Assembly: GCA_030248195.1 (NCBI GenBank)
Contig: JASAND010016601.1
Location: 1 to 64,000, forward strand
DNA length: 64,000 bases
Direction: 5' to 3'
Source of the DNA: Trissonchulus latispiculum
Lineage: Eukaryota > Nematoda > Enoplea > Enoplida > Ironidae
Shown: positions 23,401 through 36,700 of the stretch, piece by piece
Layout: every line of letters starts with the position of its first letter
Numbering within the stretch: the stretch's first letter is position 1
The notes under the pieces: generated by a model
Seen by the model: only the letters and a program-made list of their open reading frames with translations
What the model was told of the DNA's origin: nothing
The model's database searches: none
Position numbers and translations under genes: made by a program

Positions 23401-26400
23401 CTGACCAGCTTATCCGGAACACCTTCTGCGCTCATAACTGAGAAAAGGGCAGCTCGATCGATTGAGTCGAAAGCGGCTTTAAAGGTTTATAAACGCGGCG
23501 ACCGTCGGTTTTCGGAGCTCATGACCGGCGCTGCATGATTTGACGCAACGAGAAAATCTGATCCACACAGCCTCGTCCCGAAAAGCTGGGGAGAAAAAAC
23601 ACACCCACCCAGAGAACTCAAGGTAGCAGATGTAAAGACCTAGTATAGCGCTAATGAAAATCTTTTTACAGTAAAGTAGGGATGCACCGGGGCCTGGCCC
23701 CGGCACCAGGGCCAGGCCCTGGTCCCGGCCCCGGTAGTTCGGCCCCGGCCCCGATACCGTCCGGGGCCAAAGATTAGCAAAATTTTGTAAATTTTTGACA
23801 TTTTTTGACTAAAATTTTGAATTTTTGAAAGTCAAGAAGTGTTACAAATCTTTTGTTTTCCCTCCGATATGAATGAAAACAACGATAGTAATGTTTCTAT
23901 ATCACAAATTTTAAATTTTCAAGAAAATTTGTGAAAATTTTCGATTTGGACCCCCAATTTCCAGGCCCCGGCCCCGGTCCCGGTAGTGGCGGCCCCGGTG
24001 CATCTCTACAGTAAAGCCATACCCATAAGGTTGGTATGCGCCAAAGCAGTCTTATGTTGATAGTGTTCCAAAGTTGACCCCTTAAAACACCTCTAAAACC
24101 TAAGAAACTTTAAATTTTGCTAAGCTTATTTCTAGACACCTACATATAAGGAAAACTTAGCTAGTCTTTGGCATAGGGGTATATGTGGACCCTCTCTAGC
24201 GTTTGGTATAGACGGCAGCCACCTACCTTTTATGCAGACTGAGTACTAGATGTGTTTTTTCTCCCCGCTCATTTTGACCCCTCAGCTCTGGGAAAAGAAC
24301 ACACCACCCAATTTTTACAAATACTCCAATATGTCGTTCTGAGAAATGCTGATGTTCTTCAACGATAAAGCGGGTAATGTTAAATAGCAGATACGACTTT
24401 CTGGCTTTGTGTCTTGGATTCCAAAATTGCAGAAACGTTTTTCTGCCAAGTTTATTACTACAAATGCAATGAAGATACGTCATCCGATCATTTCATGGGT
24501 TCAGGAGCCTTGACGTACGTAATTGCATCTGACTATGTCCAGTAAGCAGCTTTCTATTGAAATTGCGAGGAGAAAAAATACAGACAAAATCGATTATTGC
24601 TACTGACGTACAAGGGATCAGGCGGATTTCTATACATGAATCGATAGAACTAGCTGCGATATACACCATGGTACAAACGCAAGCTCTCTCAGCATTAAGT
24701 CAGAAAAGTTACAGCCTTAGTTCCCTACATGTGTTTTCCCTGCCCTGATGTATAGCACTGCCCAGCCCATAACTATGCAATAATGCAATATTATACTATT
24801 GCATAATAAATGCAATAAATATACGGTGAAAAAGTAGAAAATTCGCGCCGAAGGCGCGAAATTTTTTGTTTTTTGCCCTTTTTCCTCTTTCTCTCCTTAA
24901 TTTTTCCTACTTCGAATCGCGACGGGGGGGCGGCTGCCCCCCCCGCCGGATCCGCCCCTGTATATAGTCAAGCGGGAAAAAAACCCACTTTTCAGATTTT
25001 TGGCCAGAACTTTTTAATGGTTTGACATATCGAAATGCTGATTATACAGGTAGCTAGGCCTAGTCGTAAGCTTTCTTATGAGCTATAGAACACCTCTCTA
25101 GGGTGCGCCGTTAGTGAGAAAAATTGTCCCAAACTGGCGGGAAAAAAACCCAATGCGGGAAAAAAACCCATATGCGGGAAAAAAACCCACCCCAAAAAAT
25201 TTTTGGCAAGCTGCCAGGAGCATTTCTAACCATTCCAAATGAAAGAGCGGGTTGTTTTTAGTACAACTGCATCAAAATTTATTAGTTTTTGTACTAAAAT
25301 TGAGGTCATATGGTCATTTGAAAATGTTGTATCTTTAACACATAAACATAGGCAAATTTTGGAAATTTTTTAAAATTGTTTATTTTCGGCAGTTTAAGCA
25401 TCCTATCGTGTAGAAAACGTGTTTTTCTTGTATTTAGAGCCAAACTAGACCCATTTTAAGGCAAAAATAAGCATTTTTGGTCAAAATTGAAATTTTGGCT
25501 TGAAATGGCACCGTGTCCGATTTAGACCCCCTGGACCACCCATAACAGTACGAACCCAGGTAAAACCTATACCAATTTAATCTATAGGCTCTATTAAACA
25601 AATGTATGTATTGGTTTGACCTTTCCGGTCAATGGTTAGAAAAAAAATTTAATTTTGAAAAGTGGGTTTTTTTCCCGCCGTGGGTTTTTTTTCCCGCCAA
25701 CTCCAGGTCACCCCCAGGTCGCACCGGAGGGGTCAGAGCAGTGTGACATATATCATCATGAAGCGCAACAGATGCCCTACAGGTACATATAATCCGCTTT
25801 GGTCTAAGTCTTTCCAGTAGTTCAGGGTGGCCCGGCAAAGTTTGCCAAATTTCGGCACTTGGTCGGACCAAAATTTCCAAAAATTTCAAAGTCCCAAAAA
25901 ATTTGCAGGGAAGCAGTGGGAGCTACCATAATACACCCTCCAGGGTTATTTTGGATGCTCTTCAAGATAGGCTATTAAAATCCTAGATAGCTCATACCGG
26001 TAAGCCCACACTGGGGGTGGGTTTTTTTCCCGCATTGGCGAGTGGGTTTTTTTCCCGCTTGACTATATACCAGGATATACCAAATTTCTCTAATGTTCGT
26101 TAAGTTTAGCTGGCATGGTGCTGGAACAGGTCTCTAAGGGTTGCACTGGGTTTTTTACACCCATATTATTATAGTGTAGCGCTTTCGTGCTATAGTTTCG
26201 CATACTTAAATACGTGTACAAACACATTATTCTATAGTTTTCCCTATACGTATATAACTTGACGTCATTTTGTGTTTTAGTATGATGTTCACAGAGATCC
26301 GGATATTGAAAAGCTTTGCTTTACTCTCTTTCACTGCTGTCAATATTCGTGTGATCTGTCGAAATCTGAGCAGGACGTGTCACCAGCAGCCACCAAAGAA

Positions 26401-27693
26401 CAGTTTATCACTGACAGTCTGTTTTCCTGGATAAAGACTTTGTCAAAACCGGTGACTTCAAAGCTTTGCCTTTGTCTCAAACTCTTGCTTGACGCCTACC
26501 CCATACCTTTGAATGTTGACTTTCAGCCTGCGCCTGAGCACAGCTTATCACCTCCATATGTTGGTGCCGTTGTCCCCCATGCGGTTAGTAACTTTGAATC
26601 TCACAAAACGGATGAAGTCTCTTCTGTTGTCGATACGAGTTCCCATGTCTGTGATGATAATTATTTATACTCGGTTCCTGTAGGTGCTAGTACTGTCGTA
26701 AGTGACGGTCAGCAGTCTGACCATGAGATTGTTGATTTGGCAAAGACTGAGGAACGTGACGCTCACCACAGTGTGGAAGGAAGCTTGTCCAAACCGATGT
26801 CTTATGAGGACAATGAAGTTGACGTTGTTGGTATTGGCGACGTATCCCGAGTCGATCCTAATCGGTCTGAGTTGGACGGTGCCAATTTGCATAATTTTTC
26901 CGCTACGGCAGCTGAACTGACGACTAGTAGATCCTGCAACCGTGAAAGTACGATTGATTCAGTCATCGATAGTGTGACATCAGCCAGTGCCAATCCAAGT
27001 CACGAGCCGTGTGCCACCAGTGAAACAGCGTTCTTACCCTCTAACCACCCTGTGGACATTATTTCCCTTTCTGGTTCGAGTAAGGCACCGCCTATTGCAG
27101 CTCGCAAGCCTTCCAAACGAATTGGCAAAAGAAAAACAGTATCATGTGGTGGCTCCTCTCTGAAGCGTGTGAAAGACGCTGCAACGGCAGAACCGAATAA
27201 TTCGTTTTGGAAAACATCTCCGAAAAAACCAGCAGCTAACTTGTCTTCACCTTTCTCTGACATTAAATCATCCAGACAACTGAAGTCAGTGGCTGAGAAG
27301 GCCTTAATTAACTACATCTGTTGCTTCTGTGGCTATCGTACGTTAGCTGTGCCGTCCATGGGACAACATTTGAAGGACGTTCACCAAGTATGTTATTTTC
27401 TTTTCCTTGTTGTGAATGGTTCTTTTCTTATGCTACTCAAAATTTTTAATAAGTTCGTTAAAAATTTTTAATAAATTCGTTGGTTGAACGCAAATATTAA
27501 AGGCCTCGGATTTCGTCTCATCTAATATAAATCCAATTCTCTGATTTTCTGGATTTCCATTTCCGGAGATATTGTCAGCAGCGAAGTCGGGGAGGAGAGG
27601 AATAGGGGTCTTACCCTCTGAATTTTGGTCTCTCTCTGAATTTTTCCCTACAATTTTTAATTTTCCATTTTTCTAAATCTTTTCGACCTCATA

Positions 27694-27732
<39 letters not shown>

Positions 27733-30700
27733 CATTCCAAACAGACTACGAGATACTCTATTTACTCTACTGAACTGGACCATAGAAAGTTTTCTGGAGC
27801 ACAAGCAAGTACAAGGCCCCAAAAAATTGGACGGTCTTGAGGTGAAGCGCCCAGATGTTGAAACATTGTTGATAAAGTTAAAAAATGGAAAAATTCTGGA
27901 AAGCAAAATTGGGAATATTTATCTGGATACATTGCATTAACTGGGGGTTTTTATTTGAACTCGTCCGTTGTAGGGATGCACCGGGGCCTGAATTCGGCTA
28001 TATGCTCAGAACGTTTTAGCGTCATTGTCAATAATTTTGTAACATTTCACCCAAAAAATGAATTAAAACAAGATTATCACTAGGCTGATCGAAAACTATA
28101 TACATTAATATGTTCGTATCCGATTTTATAGTAGACTAGTTAAATTTTTTGAAATTGAGCGACTGCCTTTAAGGCCTCGGCCCCGTCCTCGGCCCCATTC
28201 CCGGTGGTGGTGACCCCGGTGCACTGGGCTTATTCTAGGGAATTTTTCTTGGGGGGGCCCTCGGGGGGGGCGAGTCATTCTTGGGGGGCGAAAATTTTTC
28301 AAAATTTTTCTAAAAGCATGCTAAAATAGCGCTATTTTTATAGTATAATTGCCAAAAAGTTCGTTTTTAGGGCAAAAATAACGCTTAAATAGACAAAAAT
28401 CGACTAAGAATCTCCGGCGAAGCCGGAAAAGTTTTGGAAATTTGGCCTTCTGAGCGATTTTTTATGGCAAAGGCTGATACCAAAAGGGGCACCCACTTGT
28501 TTTGGGGGGGAAGGGTGTTCATGGGGGGCACCCCCCATTAGAATAAGCCCAGGTGCAGTGCACCTGTAGTAATGCTAATGCTATTTAATTAAACTAATTG
28601 CAGTTGTATGGTTAGTTTGTATACAGCTTCTTTTAATTTTTGTTTAAATCATTTAGTTTCTATTTCTTTTTTTAATATTTCATGTGGACAATAAAGTGTG
28701 GAAGTATGAAGCGTTTCGTGTTCACGCGGATGTGGTCACAGTGCCCTTAGCTCTACGCTATCAGTGCCGTCTATGTGAAAAATCTGACATTATTATGGGA
28801 GAGTTTCATAGTCACGCGTATTGGCACTGGTCTCAGGATACGGGCCTGAAAGCGTACCAGTGTAAATTGTGCTTGGAATGTTTTCCTACCTATGATGATG
28901 TCCGGACTCACTTGAGATGTCTTACTGTTGTAAGTTATTGTCTTGAAACTTTCCATAAAGGCTGTACGTTGATGGTCTTCTGTATTATGCCAAGCGTACA
29001 TAACTAAGAGGGTATAATCTTCCCTTCAACAGCCTTCCCCTCCTAACAGCTGTCTGTCTAATGGTGACCAATCCTCACATGTAACCAGGGTATTTTGGCC
29101 CCTCCCCCAGAAGTTTCCTCCCTATCCCAATCGCCGAAATTGCCCCTTCCCGGCTTTTGGCTTTTTTCAAAAGATCTCTCCCTCCCCTCCCGGGAAGCCT
29201 TCCCTCCGGAAAATCCCTAAAATATACCCTCTGTAATTGCGTTTCGCCATTGTTAAATATATAGGCATAGTTTCCGGCGAAACCGGAAACACAATTTTTC
29301 AATCGTTGACTGAATATGGTGTTTGCTCGGGGTCTTTTGAGGGGCTCTATCTTCTTCCCTTTCGTAGGAATTATGAATAAGGCAGATAATCATATTATAT
29401 GCCTTTTTGTTACAGCACTCTGAGCTGTCGCTTGCAGAACGTGTGAAATCAGTTCATCTCTTGCGTCAGACGGTTGATACCGGCTTTCAATATCAGCTCA
29501 AATGTTTTGGGCCACGATATGCGCCCGTCCCTCCTGAAAAGCGTCGCAGCGTTCAAGCCATGGAGTCTTTGATCAAGAATGCTGATCATCCAATTTCTTT
29601 GGCGCTAAAAGTATGTGTTCAGTACACGGTTTTTTTGGACAAAATTGGGGGCATTTGCCCACTCGGCCAAAAGTTTGCCCACTCAAATTTAACTTTGCCC
29701 AGCAGTTTGCCCACTGAAAAATTAGACCACAGAGGTAAAAAAGTGATCATTTCTATTACGGTTTTATTGCTAATTTTAAAAAATCTTTTATTTTTTCTGG
29801 GGGGCTGCCGCCCCCCAGACCCCCCGCTGGGGTTCCTGTGTCACTACTAAATTGTAATTTGATTAACTTTAGTTCACTTCACTTATTGTCTATTATTCTA
29901 AATATGTCTCCTCGATATGGTGCAACATTTGTATGAAATCTTTTGCAATTCAATATTATTTGTAAGTATCTATATACGTAGAAAAACGCAACTGCAGAAA
30001 ATCGAAACTATGGCTCAAAATCAAAACATGTGCAAGAATATCAAAATTTGAAAAATTCGTTGAGCTTCTGGGGGGCTGCGCCCCCCAGACCCCATGCTGT
30101 TGTTTTAATATGCTTTAATAGGTATAAGAACCCTGTATTATATAAAAACTAAGGTTGCTTAAGGCACAACTAAAGATAACGACAGGAAATTCGATGGTAC
30201 GGAATAAAACACGTTATTAATTAAGGCAAAGTTAAAATTAAGGTTAAAAATCGCTTAGCAAAATTTTGTAATTTTGCCCACCGATCTCTAAATTTGCCCA
30301 CTCAATCCTAAATTTGCCCACTAAAATGCCCACTGGCCATTTTGAAAAAAACCCTGGTTCAGTAAACGGTATCTCAGAGATTGACTAGTCGATGTGTGTC
30401 AATGCGCACAGTACACGGTGTCACTGGAACTTGAACGTAGTGTTTTACTATGCAAAAATCTTTTGGGCAAATTGACATGAGTTATCGTAGCTGCTCATTA
30501 GTTACTTCGGTAATAACTTTTTGAAATGCATTTTGTAACGGGTGGTTGAATCCTATTTTCGAGTTTCTTATAGGTACTTACTGTAAACCACACTGTTTAC
30601 TGTCATTTTATATATGCCCAAACTATAACATTTAGGTTTTTGTTCTTTTAGACTGGCATAATTTGTGAGGAAACTGGCATCTTCGGATCCGAGGTGCCTG

Positions 30701-33700
30701 GCTCATCTTGGATGCATCAAACCACTTCCAAATGTAATGCTGGTAGAGCCGCAAAGTCTATTCCCACGAAACGTTCTATGCAGTCTTATTCTACTGAAGC
30801 TTTATCTGCCCTTCCGTCTACCAGTGCTGCCACCAATAGTAGTAGATCCTGCTCCTTACTGAGACGAGCCAATGCTCTGAAACGCAGGGCCGCGTCCGGT
30901 CGATCACGACGACCTGTACCGTCACTGTATCGTACTGGCTCCCTAAAAGTAAAGATTGCATCCAAAATGTCCCCACCCAAACAGAGACAGGTTAAACCGT
31001 CCCCGGCTGCTCAAGCCAAGTCAGGCTCGGTGTCGGATGGTGCTGCTACTGCTGGTTCTAATAGCCCGGTTAAAGTTCCTAAGCTTAGTCGTTTTGAGAT
31101 GGTACTTAAACTGTTCAACTATAAACAGTATCGCTACGAAGACGTTCAGTATAAGTGTGCTATTTGTGGTAAAGATGTGTGGGATAGGTGCGTGACGGAT
31201 CATGTTCGTAAGCATATGTTGGAGGATGAGAATGAAGCGTCCTGCTGCTGTGCTCGGTGTGGAGAGCGATTTCCTGAGGAAAAGCGGGCAGTTAATCATT
31301 TGATGAAAGCTCACAAGGTATATACGGGTTTTAGTAATGGTCTATCTTGTCGTTGCACAACGTTTGCATGATCTTTATAAGAGGTGTTGTAGATAAACGG
31401 AGGTACGGGAGATTCCACTATATCTTGTTTGCTACGTAGACAGTCTGCTTTTCTAATTAGTTGAGAGCTACGGTAGACAACGGAGAAATGGAGAAACCAA
31501 GAGTGCATAATTGCACTATGTATTAGAAGAAGAGTAAGCCACTAGAGGGCTTCTCTTCACTGCATTGCGTAACTGTGCTCCGCCCACAATACACGAATGT
31601 TCCCCCGTTTGGTGGTGGGGGGTAACAGAAAAGAGGTCCCCGTTTGGTTGGGGGGGGGGGGTAGCCAACAGCCAATCAGATTGCAGAGACCCTCTTCCTC
31701 GTTTGGTTGGGGGGGGGTATAGCAGAGGATTACGGTAGTTTTTGTTCTATTCGAAAATGGGTCTCCGTTTGGTGGGGGGGGGGGTAGCAAAAAGAGGTCC
31801 CCGTTTGGTGGGGGGGGGGGGGGCATGTATGCAAGTTCGCCCAGGGAAACTCAACCATTTGCACAAACCATTGTTTGTTTGAGAACTAAGAAAAGATTTT
31901 CACAATACAGTCTGAAAGTTGCTACTGAATCATAGGGGTCGCGGTAGCGACCCCTATAATATGAGTGAAAATGGTCGAATGACCGTGTAAAACAAGGCTG
32001 CGCAGAAGCTGCGCAGATTCCTGCGCAGATCCTGCGCAGATTATGTGCGCAAAAAATTGTACGTGTCGAGTTTAGTATGTGTGCGAAGTTTCATCCCCGT
32101 ACCACTTTCCGTTAAAAAAGTTATGCCAAAAATCGCTTACGAGAGTGATGTTTTTTTTCCGGTTCTCCGCTTTGACGTTTGGTAAGGGGGTTTTGTAGCT
32201 TGAAAACCATATATATTCTTGGAGTACGCAACAAAAATAAGCCGATAGGCTAGTTTTTATGCCTCCCAGAGCCGGAAAAAATTTTTGGTGGGGGGCCAAA
32301 GTCGGCCAAAACGCTAAAATGACCAAAAAGTATGCTTCAATGTCACCTTAATAAGTCAGACTGGGCTATATATGGGGCAATACTGCCTATATGGCTGAAT
32401 AGGACACATATCAGGGTCGTTCAATTGCTATATGATTTTCCGGCCGTGAGCGTAATTTTTGGGTACTGGCCTGCCAAAGTTGGTGAATTTTGGGTCCAAC
32501 TTTGAACTTGGTTTTTTCGCTTATTTTGCGACCTGGAAGGCTCAAATCGTGCATACAAAGGTTTTTGCGGTCGGAGAATCGATTCCTGCTATTACGTTTG
32601 CTGCCCGACTGACCCAAGTTGCTGGGCTGGTTCCACTTTGCCGTCTGGAGGGTCATGTCGGCAACCCGCTACCTGGAGGCCCATACTAGGCTCTACTTGG
32701 CCTCTCAAAACTTTCTCTATAGGGGTTTTCTGGTGCGCCCAGCTTATTGCCGGTGTCCGTTTTGCCGTCCGACTCATCCATCTTGCTGGGCTGGTTCCAC
32801 TTTGCCGTCTGGAGGGTCATGTCGGCAACCGTTTCCTGGAGGTCCATACTAGGCTCTACTTGGCCTCTCAAAACTTTCTCTATATGGGTTTTCTGGTGCG
32901 CCCAGCTCATTTCCGGTGTCCGTTTTGCTGTACAACGCACCCATTTTGCTGGGCTGGCTCCACTTGGCCGTCTGAGGGGTCAGGTCGGTAAGGGGTCAGG
33001 TGGTCCAAAATAAAATTTTTCAAAAGTGGTCAAATTTGGTACCAAATGAAAGCCCTAAGTGCGCTGAGCAACTTTTGTCATAGAACTGCATGCTCAAAGT
33101 GGCTGTAGAGTGCTGTGGTGGGGTGGGGTGAGGACTTACGCGATTTTCGGTCAAAAATGAAATTTTTCAAAAGTGGTCAAATTTGGTACCAAATGAAAGC
33201 CCTAAGTGAGCTGAGCAACTTTTGTCATAGAATTGCATGCTCAAAGTGGCTGTAGAGTGCTGTGGTGGGGTGGGTTGGGCACTTAGGCGATTTTCGGTCA
33301 AAAATGAAATTTTTCAAACGTGGTAAAATTTGGTACCAAATGAAAGCCCTAAGCGAGCAGAGCAACTTTTGTCATAGAATTGCATGCTCAAAGTGGCTGT
33401 AGAGTGCTGTGGTGGGGTGGGTTGGGCACTTAGGCGATTTTCGGTCAAAAATGAAATTGCATGCTCAAAGTGGCTGTAGAGTGCTGTGGTGGGGTGGGGT
33501 GTGGGGACATAAGCGATTTTGAGTCAAATATGAAATTTTCCAAAAGTGTCAAAATAGTATTCTCGCTTGCGCATGGTGTTCGGAAATATATTATGTTGGT
33601 TCTTTTTTGCGCATACATATGTAAAAGAATGGAAAACAAGAACCAAAAATGCTCCTTCGTCGCATGTAAAATACATATGAGTACTCTCAGGCAGGTTGTA

Positions 33701-36700
33701 CAAACACGGAAACTAGCCTGTAAAATGCATATGAGTGGCGTTGAGGTTGTAAATTAAGGAAAACAAGTTGCAACGGCTTAACATATGAGCCTGTCCTACA
33801 ACGAGGCTCATATTGGCGTCACAGTGCAGTCTTCTTAAAGATCATCAGGCCATCATATTAAAGAAAAAACGAATGAATAGAAATAATATGTTAACATTGT
33901 GGCCTGAAAGAAATGGACTGAACGAAGTGAACTGCGACACCTCAAGTTGAACTGTATATACATGCAAGCTGATGTTTCCCGAAACACCATGGCACCTACT
34001 ATTTCCGGAAGCACTATAGTACACCTACTGTATTCTCGGAACACTATGGCACACTACTCTCACATACGTAATGCTTTCCCCACTTGGCTCTGAGTCAGAG
34101 CGCAGAGTGGCATGCCGTATAATGCGTATGCACAGTATAATGTCTTAGCGACAAGATGTGTGAAGGACAATTTTGTAATGAAAAGCTTTACGTGCTATTT
34201 ATATAAAGGTCAAATATCGACAAATTATATTATTATATACGCCAATATGAGCCTCGTTGTAGGACAGGCTCATATGTTAAGCCGTTGCAACTTGTTTTCC
34301 TTAATTTACAACCTCAACGCCACTCATATGCATTTTACAGGCTAGTTTTCGTGTTTGTACAACCTGCCTGAGAGTACTCATATGTATTTTACATGCGACG
34401 AAGGAGCATTTTTGGTTCTTGTAATTTAGTATAAGAAAAACTGAACAAAACCTTCTTTCTTAGCGGTCGGCGGTACGTTTCCGTATGGGGGAGCCTCCAC
34501 CTGCACTCTCAGCACACGTAGTAGCAAGGCGAACCACGAAGTGAAGCCCTGCATTGGGCGCTAGCAGAGGTCCACCCGCTCGACAGGTATATAATTTAAG
34601 GGCAATAGGTGTCCAGCTCCGACTTTACAATACGTGAAATGGGAAGCATGAACCATGCCCCTGCCCCTGAAAATTGGAAACCATTTAGCGCCGTTGACCA
34701 GACGTTTGCCAGGGGACATCTGTGGGGATCTCCATTTGATTGGGTCCATTTCCATTTAATTCACCACGGACGCGATTGCATTGATCCCCGAACAAAACCT
34801 CAAAAATTTGATTGAGCACAGAAAAAAGTTGAGTTGTCGAAAATTTAAATTGAATTTTCTTGTTTCTTAGTTTGTATTGATCCGTTTGTGAGTTTTCCGA
34901 TGCTCCGTTCACAGCTTACTTAAGCATGAACCCGGAAATTCTCTTCTTTTGAACTATTTCTCCGTGGTTCCATTTCTCCGTTCTCAGTTTCTCCGTTGTT
35001 CCGTTGGAGCATGAATCGGCCTTTAACGTATTCTGTGTTACTGAAGAAAAGTGTGATGTCCGAAAAAGGGTATTTGGTTTTTTGTGATTTCCCGAAAAGC
35101 GTGGCTTCGGCAATTCTGACAGATGTGCTGGCTGAATATTAATTTCAGGTAACACTTTATCAAGTTGCAAAAGAAGATCTTCATTGCTTCAAACATACCA
35201 TTGAAAACCAAAGAGCCTACAAGAAGATACTACGACGCTGTTTTCGGGATAGGGTAAGTTATTTAGACATGTCATCGTCATGAATGATGCATCTTTCTGC
35301 TATTTTATGTATAATTATAATGACACTGTATTTTGCGTGAAGTACTGCATATTTACGCAGTAAAGCTTAAAAATACGCAGGCAAAAGCAAAAATACGCGC
35401 CAAAATACCAAACTACAGAATTCAGAAGTTGGACGATAAAGAGTGCTCTTAATCATAGTCAGACAATCAGACAGACAGACAAACTGCAATTTGGCTTCTG
35501 GCTTTTCTTCTGGGGTATGTCCCCAGACCCCCGCTTAATTGTTCTATATACACTGATTCGTTACACGCAGTTTCTTGTGTGTCTGCTAGACGCGTGCGTT
35601 ATTTTATAAAAGCTAGTCATTTTTGTTTCGATTGTCACGGAAACGATTCAAGGTTACTTTTGAAAAAAGTAATAATGTAATAGAGGAAAATAATTTACAA
35701 CAGTGTCAAAAACTTGCCTGTAACGTTTGTTGTCATTGCTAGTTTTCATTTAAAAAATTCCTTTTTGTCTCAAAATTCCTTTTTATTTCTTTTCTCTGGG
35801 AATGGCAGCGCAGCAGCCCTGTGTTATTGCTATTATTATTATTAAATGCGTTTATAGCGTATATTCGAATCTGCTAATTAAAGTCTGACCAAAAAATGTA
35901 GAAAGCGAAATTGTTTTCTTTATATCTCAAAAACGCTTCAAGATAGCTACCATAAAGTATATATTTTCTGAACCGGACTGATGAGATCTTTCTTTTCGTG
36001 AAAAATTTTTTTGAAATTTCCCGTGCGATTTCAAAGTGCGCCGCTTTTATATGTCCAGAAAGATTGGTACATGGCAATGCCGCGATTTTTTCAGGAAAAT
36101 TTTCCCCTTCCCTAGTCCTATACACCAAATTTCAACTTTTTTGGTTGGAAATTGCGTGAGTTATTCCATTTTTCGATTTTCTAAATCCTTTGATCTTTGC
36201 CACTTTTTAGACTGACTGGCTATTACTCGTGACTCGCTCAGTGGAAAAAATTTTCGATTAGATTTTCAGGACCGCCTAGGCATCACCTTTGACCTGATAT
36301 ATATGTGGTATTTCAAAATTTGAAAGTCGATTTTTTCGAAAAATACCACTTTTTGCCTCAAAATTTCGGTATAGCGATTCTAGCAAAAATGAATAAAATA
36401 GCATAATCATAAAGTTCAATCTGAGGTGAATCCAACGATATAAACTTTTTGTGGCTACGACTTATATTGCGCCAGCAATGATTTTTCAAACAATTTCCCT
36501 TATTTCAGGTGGTTTTGGCCGTCTTTGATGTTGCCGCCTTTATTTGCATGAGCCAGTGTTAACTAGCATAAACCACCTGAAATAGGGGAAATTGTTTAAA
36601 AATTCATTGCTGGCGCAATATAAGTCGTAGCCAAAAAAGCTTATAGCGTTGGATTCACCTCAGATTGAACTCTATGATTATGCTATTTATTCACTTTTGC

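Larger units (their letters stand above)
22480..26194. mobile_element. 3.7 kb TIR element hosting three other insertions
   Basis: The left end (22480-22605) and right end (about 26085-26194) are diverged inverted repeats of about 110-120 bp. Shared blocks are ATATGGGTGTAAAA, CCCTTAGAGACC, AGCACC-TGCCAG and AAATTTGGTAT. Between them lie a LINE fragment, a hAT MITE and element E copy 2. No transposase frame is present. Confidence 0.6.
27388..28656. other. Intron 3, repeat-filled
   Basis: Contains a (TA)n tract at 27699-27730, the remains of a hAT MITE from 27971, and a nested 5 bp-TSD MITE at 28224-28552. No additional exon was recognised. Confidence 0.6.

Noticed and set aside
29611..29850. 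Extension of the exon 5 open frame
   Set aside because: Runs past a good GTATGT donor into a hAT element; not coding.
32638..32991. 117-codon ORF in intron 6
   Set aside because: Lies in a 164 bp tandem repeat with open frames on both strands; no domain.
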